From NCBI GenBank assembly GCA_943846745.1, contig OX044360.1:2604001-2668000 (forward strand): a stretch of DNA of 64,000 nt, read 5' to 3'. This document shows positions 54,106 to 62,166 of this stretch, piece after piece. Numbering within the stretch: the stretch's first letter is position 1; the number at the start of each line of letters is the position of its first letter. The notes beneath the pieces are model-generated. The model did no database searches, was not told the origin of the DNA, and saw only the letters and a list, made by a program, of their open reading frames with translations. This stretch comes from Opacimonas sp002292215 (lineage in GTDB: Bacteria > Pseudomonadota > Gammaproteobacteria > Enterobacterales > Alteromonadaceae). The position numbers and the translations under genes are program-made.

Positions 54106-54759
54106 TTACAAGGTCACGACACCGTCGTCCGTACCCACTAGCAATACATCTGCTCCGCGATGCGCAAACAAGCCATTAGTGACGACACCGACGATTTCAT
54201 TTATTTGTGTTTCTAATTTCCGCGGGTCTAAAATGGTTAAATTATAGACATCTAAAATCACATTGCCATTGTCGGTGATGACGCCTTCACGATACACAGG
54301 ATCACCGCCTAACTTAACAAGTTCACGTGCCACATAGCTGCGTGCCATTGGAATGACTTCTACGGGTAACGGGAAATCTCCTAAAATGCCGACTTGTTTC
54401 GTGTCATCGATGATACAGACAAAGGTTTTGGCTACGGCTGCGACAATTTTTTCACGCGTCAATGCAGCTCCGCCACCTTTAATCATATGCTTGTGCTCGG
54501 TGATCTCATCGGCGCCATCAATGTAAACATCAAATTGGTCAACACTGTTTAAATCAAATACTTCAATACCTAATGCTTTTAACCGCTCGGTAGAGGCGTC
54601 AGAGCTGGAGACTGCACCTTCAATTAGGTGTTTTTTTTCGGCTAAAGCTTCGATAAAGTAGTTAACAGTAGAACCTGTCCCCACGCCAACAATGTCATCA
54701 CTTTTTACGTAAGCTAACGCGGCACGGGCTGCTGCGCGTTTTTTATCATCTTGAGTCAT
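54106..54759 (-). CDS. rpiA: Ribose-5-phosphate isomerase A
   Basis: RpiA interconverts ribose-5-phosphate and ribulose-5-phosphate in the pentose phosphate pathway. Motifs are VGVGTGSTVNYFIEAL, the catalytic-site DVYIDGADEI and KGGGAALTREKIVA, and the C-terminal GLFAHRGADVLLVG. It has 217 residues, near E. coli (219). It lies between serA and fau on the same strand. The nucleoside hydrolase and ribokinase genes just upstream would supply its substrate. Confidence 0.96.
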   Translation of the reverse strand: MTQDDKKRAAARAALAYVKSDDIVGVGTGSTVNYFIEALAEKKHLIEGAVSSSDASTERLKALGIEVFDLNSVDQFDVYIDGADEITEHKHMIKGGGAALTREKIVAAVAKTFVCIIDDTKQVGILGDFPLPVEVIPMARSYVARELVKLGGDPVYREGVITDNGNVILDVYNLTILDPRKLETQINEIVGVVTNGLFAHRGADVLLVGTDDGVVTL

Positions 54760-54823
54760 GAGAATTTCCTTATATGGTTGTAATTATGTAGATTCGGTTT
54801 GTGTAGAGGGATATTACAACAAT

Positions 54824-55465
54824 TTAGGCAATAGTTATGCAACTTTGTTCTGTCATAATATGCGACATCGGTATATCCCATTGCGCAACGGGAATGGCAT
54901 CAATTTGTTGCACGCTATGGGCAAGTCCAATCAAGTTGGGTTGAGTGAGAATTGGCTCTGGGGTATATCCAACTCGTTGCTGTTGGGTTAAATACGCAAG
55001 CGTCCGATCATAAAATCCCCCGCCCATACCCATGCGATTACCTTTCACATCAAATCCGACGAGTGGCACAAATATAGTATCAAGCAGGTGCACTGGAATA
55101 ATGTTGTTGGCAGATAATCGCGGTTCAGGAATACCATAGCGGTTATTTGTCATCGTGCTGTCCGCTCGATACTCGACAAATAATAAGGTGTAAGGATGAA
55201 AGGGATGTAACACTGGTAATGCAATCGTTTTACCTTGAGCCCAAGCTTTATTAATTAAGCATTGTGGAGAAATTTCACCGTCATTAGGTAAATACGCTGC
55301 GATAATATGGCTATCGTTGAGAATAGATTGCGCGACATCGAGCAGGCCCTCAGCTGCGGTCTGCTGCTCTGCAAGAGTTAGTGCATTACGTTTAGCGCGC
55401 AGCGAGGTTCGCAATGCGCGCCGAGTAGCTTGCTCATGTTCGCTAAGATTAGCCACGTTGGCCAT
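54824..55465 (-). CDS. fau: 5-formyltetrahydrofolate cyclo-ligase
   Basis: This enzyme converts 5-formyl-THF to 5,10-methenyl-THF using ATP. Motifs are RRALRTSLRAKRNALT at the N-terminus and the family signature GNRMGMGGGFYDRTLAYL near residue 150. I chose the ATG at 55465 (213 residues). Its first 17 bases overlap the end of the nucleoside hydrolase gene, so it is part of that transcription unit. In E. coli fau (ygfA) directly follows the 6S RNA gene; here two genes lie between them. Confidence 0.9.
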   Translation of the reverse strand: MANVANLSEHEQATRRALRTSLRAKRNALTLAEQQTAAEGLLDVAQSILNDSHIIAAYLPNDGEISPQCLINKAWAQGKTIALPVLHPFHPYTLLFVEYRADSTMTNNRYGIPEPRLSANNIIPVHLLDTIFVPLVGFDVKGNRMGMGGGFYDRTLAYLTQQQRVGYTPEPILTQPNLIGLAHSVQQIDAIPVAQWDIPMSHIMTEQSCITIA

Positions 55466-56402
55466 AGGTATCAATAAATAATTGCGTGAGTCGAGCATGA
55501 TCAACTTTGGTTGCGACATGCACTTGTTGCGCTTCTGTCCATAACGGACTCATGGTTGACCCTGGCAGAGCAATAACCGTTTGACCACGATCGAGTTCGC
55601 CAGTCCCAACACGGGCATATCCGGTAACAAATTCAAATAAATCCGGTTGAATCAAATAAGCGAGTGGAAATGCGTCATGGAAATAACAGACACGCTCAGG
55701 TAGACCTTGTGAATAAAAATCCATATAAAACTGTGACGCATCACGAACAAATCCACCCATGACTGGATGTTGGTCAGCTAATATATCAACGAAGTCTGGT
55801 GCGAAAGGAATATCATACGTGACGTCTAAACCAAACATAGTAAGCGGCCAAGATGCGCCAAAAACGATTTCAGCCGCGTGTGCATCATTCCAAATGTTCG
55901 CTTCGGCAACTGGGGTTACATTGCCTTTAACAAAGGCGGCACCGCCCATAATATAGACTTGTTTGACTAAGCTAGGTAATTCTGGACATAAGCGTAAGGC
56001 TAAAGCGAGATTACCTAAAGGGCCCACTGCTACCAATGTTACTTCGCCTGGATTAGCTTTGACCGTATCGACAATAAATTGAGCCGATGAGCGCGGGTCG
56101 AGTTCGCGAGTTGGATCCGCAACGGCAATATCACCAAAACCATTGTCACCGTGCACAAAGTGCGCGTAGGTTGACTCAGGTCCTACCCAAGGCATGCCGA
56201 CACCTTGTGTAACGGGGACATCATGTTGCTGGGCAATATCACATAGGCGTAATGCATTTTGCGCTGACATCGAGACGGGGACATTGCCGTATACAGTGGT
56301 TAAGCCGAGGACATCGATATGAGGCGACTGAAAAGCAAAAAAGACAGCCATTGCATCATCAATACCAGGGTCTGTATCAAGAATAATTTTATGCTGAGTC
56401 AT
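55449..56402 (-). CDS. Inosine-uridine-preferring nucleoside hydrolase
   Basis: This is a calcium-dependent N-ribohydrolase that splits nucleosides to base and ribose. The family start IILDTDPGIDDAMA supplies the calcium-binding aspartates. TVYGNVPVSMSAQNA, VAVGPLGNLALAL and HDAFPLAYL complete the active-site pattern. It has 317 residues. It overlaps fau by 17 bases and follows ribokinase by 21 bases. The pair would release ribose and phosphorylate it, feeding rpiA two genes downstream. Exact base preference cannot be read. Confidence 0.9.
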   Translation of the reverse strand: MTQHKIILDTDPGIDDAMAVFFAFQSPHIDVLGLTTVYGNVPVSMSAQNALRLCDIAQQHDVPVTQGVGMPWVGPESTYAHFVHGDNGFGDIAVADPTRELDPRSSAQFIVDTVKANPGEVTLVAVGPLGNLALALRLCPELPSLVKQVYIMGGAAFVKGNVTPVAEANIWNDAHAAEIVFGASWPLTMFGLDVTYDIPFAPDFVDILADQHPVMGGFVRDASQFYMDFYSQGLPERVCYFHDAFPLAYLIQPDLFEFVTGYARVGTGELDRGQTVIALPGSTMSPLWTEAQQVHVATKVDHARLTQLFIDTYGQRG

Positions 56403-56423
56403 GATTGTGCACCTTTATTATTA

Positions 56424-57329
56424 TTATGGTTGTTGTGCTAAAAACGCTTCTACGTCAGCGTATTGTGGTATGGATTGAGCTGCACCTGCTTTGGTTACAG
56501 CCAATGCTGAAGCCGCGCACGCAAAGCGCAATGCTGCTTTAGCTTGTTGATGTTGTTGATAATGCGCAATGAAATAGCCAATAAACGTATCACCTGCTGC
56601 CGTCGTGTCGACAGCATCAACCACAAAGGCTGAGACGTTGATGTCAGGTGTATTATCGGCTTGTTTACTGATGAGTTTCGCGCCTTGCTTTCCTTGTGTG
56701 ATGATCACTTCTGCATGAGCAAAATGAGTATGAAAGAAAGCTTCAATCTCTACCATTTCGGAACATTCTGATAATTCGGCTGCTTCGACTTCATTCACGA
56801 TAAGCAAATCAATATGCGCAAAATTCAAGCTTTTAATATCTTGAGTCATTGGTGCTGGGTTAAAGGCAACTTTGAGGCCTTTAGCTTTGGCTTGTGCAAG
56901 TACTTCAGCGGTTCCTGATGTCTCATTCTGCAACAAGACCCAGTCTTTAGGCGATGCATCGGCAAGGGCTTTAGTGATATCTTCTGTGCTAATTTCACGA
57001 TTAGCGCCACCAAATAAAAATATGGCATTCTCACCGCTCGGTGTAACTTGGATAATTGCATGACCGGAGGGCGTGTCGGTGCAACGAATAAAACGCCCAT
57101 TAATCCCTTGTTTAATCATCGCTTGTTTAAAGTGTACGTCATTTTCATTGATACAACCCACGTGCAATACTTCCACACCTGCGTTGGCAAGCGCTATGGA
57201 TTGGTTTGCTCCTTTGCCGCCAAGGAGAATCTGGTAAGCATTGGTATCTAAGGTTTCGCCAGGTTGCACAAAATGATCGACTTGATAAACGTGGTCGATA
57301 TTAATCGAGCCAAAATTAATAACTGCCAT
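56424..57329 (-). CDS. rbsK: Ribokinase
   Basis: This PfkB-family kinase converts ribose to ribose-5-phosphate. N-terminal VINFGSINIDHVYQVDHFV, the substrate motif LGGKGANQSIALANAG and the C-terminal catalytic DTTAAGDTFIGYF are present. I chose the ATG at 57329 (301 residues) because GGAA lies 8 bases upstream; in-frame codons further up are unsupported. It is the first protein gene after the 6S RNA gene on the minus strand, without a ribose transporter nearby, which favours a role with the adjacent nucleoside hydrolase. Confidence 0.9.
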   Translation of the reverse strand: MAVINFGSINIDHVYQVDHFVQPGETLDTNAYQILLGGKGANQSIALANAGVEVLHVGCINENDVHFKQAMIKQGINGRFIRCTDTPSGHAIIQVTPSGENAIFLFGGANREISTEDITKALADASPKDWVLLQNETSGTAEVLAQAKAKGLKVAFNPAPMTQDIKSLNFAHIDLLIVNEVEAAELSECSEMVEIEAFFHTHFAHAEVIITQGKQGAKLISKQADNTPDINVSAFVVDAVDTTAAGDTFIGYFIAHYQQHQQAKAALRFACAASALAVTKAGAAQSIPQYADVEAFLAQQP

Positions 57330-57419
57330 GCGATATTTCCGTCTGTTATTAGTATTGTAGGGAATGGGTGGAATTGTCGACAAATTTTGATTAATGAATC
57401 AACGATAACTCTAAAAAAG

Positions 57420-57608
57420 AAGTGTCGCCCAAGATGCCGCAGTCCATATTCGCCCAGAACGCCGAAATGTTCAAGGCGGAAGTATCATCATTACCGTAGG
57501 CTTCTCAATACGGGTTGAGCTTGCGCAATAGTAGTGGAATCAACTTCCTTAGGTTAAAGCATCGGCCAGGGACATGTATGAACATGCCAACATCTAAGGT
57601 GACTTAAA
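57420..57608 (-). ncRNA. ssrS: 6S RNA (ssrS)
   Basis: 6S RNA binds sigma-70 RNA polymerase in stationary phase and mimics an open promoter. On the minus strand the 5' part CACCTTAGATGTT and the 3' part GGCATCTTGGGCG can form the long closing stem. Internal blocks resemble E. coli 6S: GTCCCTGGCCGATG (compare GTCCCCTGAGCCGATA), GAGAAGCCT, and CTGCGGCATCTTGG near the 3' end. The length of about 185 bases is normal. A T run follows at 57413-57419. Possible TATCCT -10 lies at 57611-57616. Ends are approximate. With its flanks it accounts for the 400-base gap between rbsK and ygfB; I see no zapA there. Confidence 0.85.
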
Positions 57609-57729
57609 ATAGGATACCAAAACTCTATATGATGTACAGGTATTTTATGTAAATATATTTGCTGACAATAAGGAAAACAGGCACGTTATTTGATAATATT
57701 TACGTTATTAAATCCAAAGAGAATGAATC

Positions 57730-58299
57730 ATGAGCAATACCCCTGACTTTTTAACAACGACAGACTTACTCGCCAAATATGATGTACTCATTGATGGCGC
57801 TGAGGTGCACGGAATTATCTGCGGAATGTTATGTGGTGGTATGACGCTCGATAATCAAGATTGGCTTGCCGTATTGACGGATGTTTCAAATAACTCAGTG
57901 CCGTTCGCACCTGAATTAATCACTCATTTACGTGCATTGTATGATACAACTGTTGCACAATTGACCGATGTCGAGTTTGGTTTAGAGATGTGTATCCCTG
58001 ATACGGATGCAACGCTGAGCGAGCAGGGGCAAGGTCTTATTTTATGGGTGCAAGGGTTTATGCTAGGTTTTGGCTTACACCAACCTTCGTTGGAAAGCAG
58101 CTCAGATGATGTTAAAGAAGGGCTCCAAGATTTTTCTGAAATCGCTCGTATGGAAAGTATAGAAGACGAAGATGAAGACACGCAAGCCCAGCTATTAACC
58201 CTAATCGAGCACGTCAGAATCATTGCTATGAGTTGCTTTAATGAGTGTCAGCCGGCACGCAAAGCGATGCCAATTGAAACCGATCCAACGGTGCATTAA
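57730..58299 (+). CDS. ygfB: YgfB/YecA (UPF0149) family protein
   Basis: This is a 189-residue acidic cytoplasmic protein of the UPF0149 family. Typical sequence is ALIDGAEVHGIICGMLCGG-like near the N-terminus (VLIDGAEVHGIICGMLCGG) and LILWVQGFMLGFGL centrally. In Pseudomonas, YgfB is known to modulate ampD-related beta-lactam responses; whether that applies here is unknown. It precedes pepP by 20 bases, the normal ygfB-pepP-ubiH order. Confidence 0.9.
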   Translation: MSNTPDFLTTTDLLAKYDVLIDGAEVHGIICGMLCGGMTLDNQDWLAVLTDVSNNSVPFAPELITHLRALYDTTVAQLTDVEFGLEMCIPDTDATLSEQGQGLILWVQGFMLGFGLHQPSLESSSDDVKEGLQDFSEIARMESIEDEDEDTQAQLLTLIEHVRIIAMSCFNECQPARKAMPIETDPTVH

Positions 58300-58319
58300 A
58301 AACACGTAAAGAGTGAACT

Positions 58320-59633
58320 ATGACGAAGATTGTTTTATCAGAATATCAAACGCGCCGCAGTGCGATACTCGCAAAGATGCAGCCTAATAGTGTGTGTGTC
58401 ATCGGCTCAGCCCAATTAGTGACGCGCAGTAATGATACTGAGTATGTCTTTCGCCAAGATAGTTACTTTTGGTATTTAACTGGATTTGATGAACCCGATA
58501 GTGTTTTGTTATTGCTTAAAGATGCGCAAGGCCAAACACGACAAGTCATATCTTGCCAACCCAAAGATGCGTTAGCCGAAATTTGGCATGGACGTCGTCT
58601 TGGCTGTGTGGCTGCCGTGGCATTGTTAGGTGTTGATGAAGCCTTATCCAGTGAGGCATTAACCCAGACGTTAACGCAACTTTTTTCGGGTGTTGATATA
58701 GTTTACAGTTTGTTTACTCAGCCAATAAAATCTCAAATAGAAGAATGTATATTGAGCTTAAAGCGCGTGCCGAAACAAGGTGATTTAGCACCCACGCAAA
58801 GGATCGATTGCCAAGCATGGTTAGACGCAATGCGGCTCATTAAATCGCCAGCAGAATTAGCCTTGATGGCTAAGGTAGGTAAGATTTCGGCGCAGGCACA
58901 TTGTGTGGCTATGCAAGTCTGTCAGCCAAACATGAACGAATTTCAATTAGAAGCCCATATTCAATTTGAATTTGCTAAGCACGGTGCGCGTCAACCTGCT
59001 TACGCGACGATAGTTGGAGGTGGGGATAACGCGTGCATTTTGCATTATACTCAAAATAACCAGGTATTGAATGCTGGTGAGTTAGTCTTAATTGATGCCG
59101 GTGGTGAGTTGGAAGGATATGCTGGTGACATCACGCGGACGTTCCCTGTTAATGGGAGCTTTACTGATGATCAGGCTGCGCTCTACCAGATTGTACTTAA
59201 TGCACAAATGGCTGCGATTGAGCTACTGCAGCCAAACACGTTAATCGCCGATGCAAATCATGCCGTGATTGAAATAATTACCCAAGGATTGATTGATCTT
59301 GGAGTTTTAACAGGCTGTCTTGCGGATAATATTGATAATTTAACGTATCGCCAATATTTCATGCATGGTTTAGGGCATTATTTAGGACTAGATGTTCATG
59401 ATGTAGGAGCTTACAGTATCGGAGGGAAAGCCTGTCCTTTACAACCTGGTATGGTTATGACCGTTGAACCAGGAATTTATATTGCACCTGGCAGTCCTTG
59501 TCCTGCACGCTTTCATGGGATAGGGATCCGAATTGAAGATAATATCGTGATTACCTCATCAGGTAACCGCGTATTGACCGACGATGTACCTAAAACCATC
59601 GTTGCGATTGAAGCATTGATGGCGCAATCCTAA
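58320..59633 (+). CDS. pepP: Xaa-Pro aminopeptidase PepP
   Basis: This dimanganese aminopeptidase of family M24B removes N-terminal residues preceding proline. The N-terminal domain has SAQLVTRSNDTEYVFRQDSY. The metal ligands of the pita-bread domain are in LVLIDAGGELEGYAGDITRT, the HGLGHYLGLDVHD region, TVEPGIYI and GIRIEDNI. It has 437 residues, near E. coli (441). ubiH begins directly at its stop. Confidence 0.95.
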   Translation: MTKIVLSEYQTRRSAILAKMQPNSVCVIGSAQLVTRSNDTEYVFRQDSYFWYLTGFDEPDSVLLLLKDAQGQTRQVISCQPKDALAEIWHGRRLGCVAAVALLGVDEALSSEALTQTLTQLFSGVDIVYSLFTQPIKSQIEECILSLKRVPKQGDLAPTQRIDCQAWLDAMRLIKSPAELALMAKVGKISAQAHCVAMQVCQPNMNEFQLEAHIQFEFAKHGARQPAYATIVGGGDNACILHYTQNNQVLNAGELVLIDAGGELEGYAGDITRTFPVNGSFTDDQAALYQIVLNAQMAAIELLQPNTLIADANHAVIEIITQGLIDLGVLTGCLADNIDNLTYRQYFMHGLGHYLGLDVHDVGAYSIGGKACPLQPGMVMTVEPGIYIAPGSPCPARFHGIGIRIEDNIVITSSGNRVLTDDVPKTIVAIEALMAQS

Positions 59634-60914
59634 ATGATATCGACGCTTAACCCAGTCACTTCAAGTGATTCGAACTCGCATACAGATATTATCGTGGTGG
59701 GTGGCGGTGTCGTTGGCGCTTTACTGTGCCAAGCATTATTGCATGCTAAGTTAGGATTACATATTACGCTGGTCACAACTAATGCGACTCACACAGCGGT
59801 TTACGCGGATGATATTCGTGCGCTTGCGTTGAGTCATCATACATTGTCACAACTAGAGGCAATGGGTATTGATATTAATTTTATCAAAAGCTACATAGAA
59901 CAAATACATATCAGTGATCGTGGTCATATCGGACAGACACGTTTAACAGCCCGCGAACAAGGGGTCGATGCCTTAGGTTATGTAACCCAAATTAGCGTAT
60001 TAGAACACGTAATCAGCCAGGCGCTAGATGCCTCGTCTGTTGCAGGACAATTAACACTAATTGAGCAGGCTGAATGTATCGATATCAACACTGACAATGA
60101 CGTTGCTAAGGTATGCTTGCTCGATAACGGCAAACAGATACACGGACGTGCAATTATCCTCGCTGATGGACAAGTATCGCGTTTGAAAAATACTATCGGC
60201 ATCGGCAGTGAAGTTACTGATTATGGACAACAGGGTGTCGTCGCTATGGTTGGCGTTGATCGATATGGTCCTGCAAGATACCAGCAACCTTTAACCGCTT
60301 TTGAGCGTTTTACTGAGAACGGCCCATTGGCGTTACTTCCGGTATCACTTCCGACAGAAAGCAAAGCCGTTCCCAATCGTTCCAATGAGCACATCAAACA
60401 ATATTATTCATTAGTCTGGTGTACACATGAGCAGCATGCAACGGAGCTGATGGCATTAACGCACGAGGCATTTTTGCAGGCACTGCAAGATGAGTTTGGT
60501 GATCGCGCGGGACGATTTGCTTATCTGTCGACAAGGCAGTCATTTCCACTCAAATTAACTCGTCATGATGACACCCATTCCCCTGTCTTATGTATTGGTA
60601 ATGCCGCACAAGCGTTACATCCGATAGCCGGCCAAGGATTTAATTTAGCGGTTAGAGATATTGCCGATTTGGTCACTTCCGTGAAATCATTATCCACATT
60701 ATCTGATTTAGGCAGTGTTGCGCATTGGCAAGACGTTAGATTGCGCCGCAAAGGTGATCGTAATATCGTAATTTCAGCAACAAATGCCTTGTTGTATGGC
60801 TTTTCTAACAATCATTGTCTATTATCAAGTGCACGCACCAAAGGATTAACTGCGTTGCATCTGGCTAAACCACTAAAAACATGGCTGGCAAGAATGGCAA
60901 TGGGTTATCGATAA
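59634..60914 (+). CDS. ubiH: 2-octaprenyl-6-methoxyphenol hydroxylase UbiH
   Basis: UbiH is an FAD-dependent monooxygenase of ubiquinone synthesis, adding the ring C1 hydroxyl. The FAD motif is IIVVGGGVVGALLCQALL, with a second motif around DDIRALALSHHTLSQL and the C-terminal LCIGNAAQALHPIAGQGFNL. It has 426 residues. It immediately follows pepP. The usual next gene, ubiI (visC), is absent; a PEP-CTERM ATPase follows instead. Confidence 0.93.
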   Translation: MISTLNPVTSSDSNSHTDIIVVGGGVVGALLCQALLHAKLGLHITLVTTNATHTAVYADDIRALALSHHTLSQLEAMGIDINFIKSYIEQIHISDRGHIGQTRLTAREQGVDALGYVTQISVLEHVISQALDASSVAGQLTLIEQAECIDINTDNDVAKVCLLDNGKQIHGRAIILADGQVSRLKNTIGIGSEVTDYGQQGVVAMVGVDRYGPARYQQPLTAFERFTENGPLALLPVSLPTESKAVPNRSNEHIKQYYSLVWCTHEQHATELMALTHEAFLQALQDEFGDRAGRFAYLSTRQSFPLKLTRHDDTHSPVLCIGNAAQALHPIAGQGFNLAVRDIADLVTSVKSLSTLSDLGSVAHWQDVRLRRKGDRNIVISATNALLYGFSNNHCLLSSARTKGLTALHLAKPLKTWLARMAMGYR

Positions 60915-60976
60915 ACTATAATTATGACTACGGTAGTCGATATAATAATTACGACTAAAATCAAGGATGATATTGT

Positions 60977-62140
60977 ATGTATGAAAGTCACTATGGGTTA
61001 GATGCCAAACCTTTCCAATTGACACCTGACCCAAAGTTTTTCTTCGCGAGCAAATGGCACAAACGCGCATTATCTTACTTGCAATATGGACTTTCACAAG
61101 GTGAGGGTTTCATTGTTATCACCGGTGATATAGGCACGGGCAAAACTACCCTCGCTAACAGTTTATTGGCCAATATTGAAACCGATATTGTTGCCGCACA
61201 GATTGTAACACCCAAGTTATCGCCAGATGAAATCGTTAAGATGGTTGCTGCTAAATTTGACATCGACATCCAAAATAAATCTAAGACTGAAATTTTAAAA
61301 GCCCTCGAAGATTATTTGTATTCTTTATCGAAGCAGGGTTTACGTGCACTTTTATTGGTAGATGAAGCACAAAATTTACCCTTGGAAACCATTGAAGAGT
61401 TGCGCATGCTGTCTAATTTTCAACAAGATGGTAAGCCGTTATTACAAAGTTTTTTATTGGGGCAAGAAGAGCTTCAGCCCATTTTACGTGCGCCCAATAT
61501 GGAGCAATTTCGTCAACGTATTGTCGCTTCATGTCATTTATCTCCGTTAACTATGGAAGAATGCGGTGAATATATAGAGTACCGCATGCGCAATGCTGGT
61601 TGGGAAGGTGAGTCGTTGTTTAGTGATGGTGCCAAAACAGAAATATTTCAATTCACTAAAGGCATACCTCGAAAGATCAATACCTTTATGGACCGCGTTT
61701 TATTGTTTGGTTTTTTAGAAAACCTCAGTGGCATCACAAGTGAGCATATCGCTAAGGTTATGACTGAAGTTTCTAAAGAAATGTTTACGCCAGAAGAAAT
61801 AGCGACACATGCTGAGACGACGCCACCAGTCTCAACGATAAATACGTCTTGTGGCACGGTGGTAAGTGAGAGCGCACAAGATACTCAAGATTCCAGTCTA
61901 GCACCATTGATTACGCAAGAAAATTTTCTTGATACCAAAATGCTAACGGACAAACCGTTAACCTCAGAAGAGCGTAAAGCGTTACTCGAGCAAGAAGTTG
62001 ATTATTATAAGACAATGTTGAATGAATTAGTGGATGCACTAGATGATGCGATTACGCATAAGGTTAAGCTAACGCAATACATAGATAAGTTGTTAAAGAA
62101 AAAGTATAAAACGTATGTGAGATTAAAAGAAGACGAGTAA
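60977..62140 (+). CDS. XrtA/PEP-CTERM system-associated ATPase (ExeA-like)
   Basis: This is an AAA-type ATPase related to ExeA/GspA and found in exosortase-A exopolysaccharide clusters. The N-terminus MYESHYGLDAKPFQLTPDP is characteristic. Walker A is GDIGTGKTT (from residue 50) and Walker B ALLLVDEAQNLP. The AAA domain ends near residue 270. A variable Thr/Ser-rich linker and a C-terminal coiled coil (about 335-387, LLEQEVDYYKTMLNELVDAL) follow. It may couple polysaccharide assembly to the envelope, but the role is unproven. The gene is convergent with the outer-membrane gene, and its stop codon lies in the loop of a terminator hairpin. Confidence 0.85.
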   Translation: MYESHYGLDAKPFQLTPDPKFFFASKWHKRALSYLQYGLSQGEGFIVITGDIGTGKTTLANSLLANIETDIVAAQIVTPKLSPDEIVKMVAAKFDIDIQNKSKTEILKALEDYLYSLSKQGLRALLLVDEAQNLPLETIEELRMLSNFQQDGKPLLQSFLLGQEELQPILRAPNMEQFRQRIVASCHLSPLTMEECGEYIEYRMRNAGWEGESLFSDGAKTEIFQFTKGIPRKINTFMDRVLLFGFLENLSGITSEHIAKVMTEVSKEMFTPEEIATHAETTPPVSTINTSCGTVVSESAQDTQDSSLAPLITQENFLDTKMLTDKPLTSEERKALLEQEVDYYKTMLNELVDALDDAITHKVKLTQYIDKLLKKKYKTYVRLKEDE

Positions 62141-62152
62141 TCGTCTTCTTTT
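62125..62152. terminator. Bidirectional terminator overlapping the ATPase stop codon
   Basis: Perfect 12-base arms AAAAGAAGACGA and TCGTCTTCTTTT flank the loop GTAA, which contains the TAA stop (62138-62140) of the ATPase gene. The A/T ends suit termination from both directions between two convergent genes. Confidence 0.85.
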
Positions 62153-62166
62153 ACATTGGGGGGTTA

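Noticed and set aside
57264..57518. An 84-codon plus-strand open frame across the rbsK start and 6S RNA region
   Set aside because: It has no ribosome-binding site or family features and overlaps a well-supported 6S RNA on the other strand.
57680..57696. GGCACG-N4-TTGAT upstream of ygfB, considered as a sigma-54 promoter
   Set aside because: The -12 element lacks the required GC, and ygfB is not a known PrsR target.
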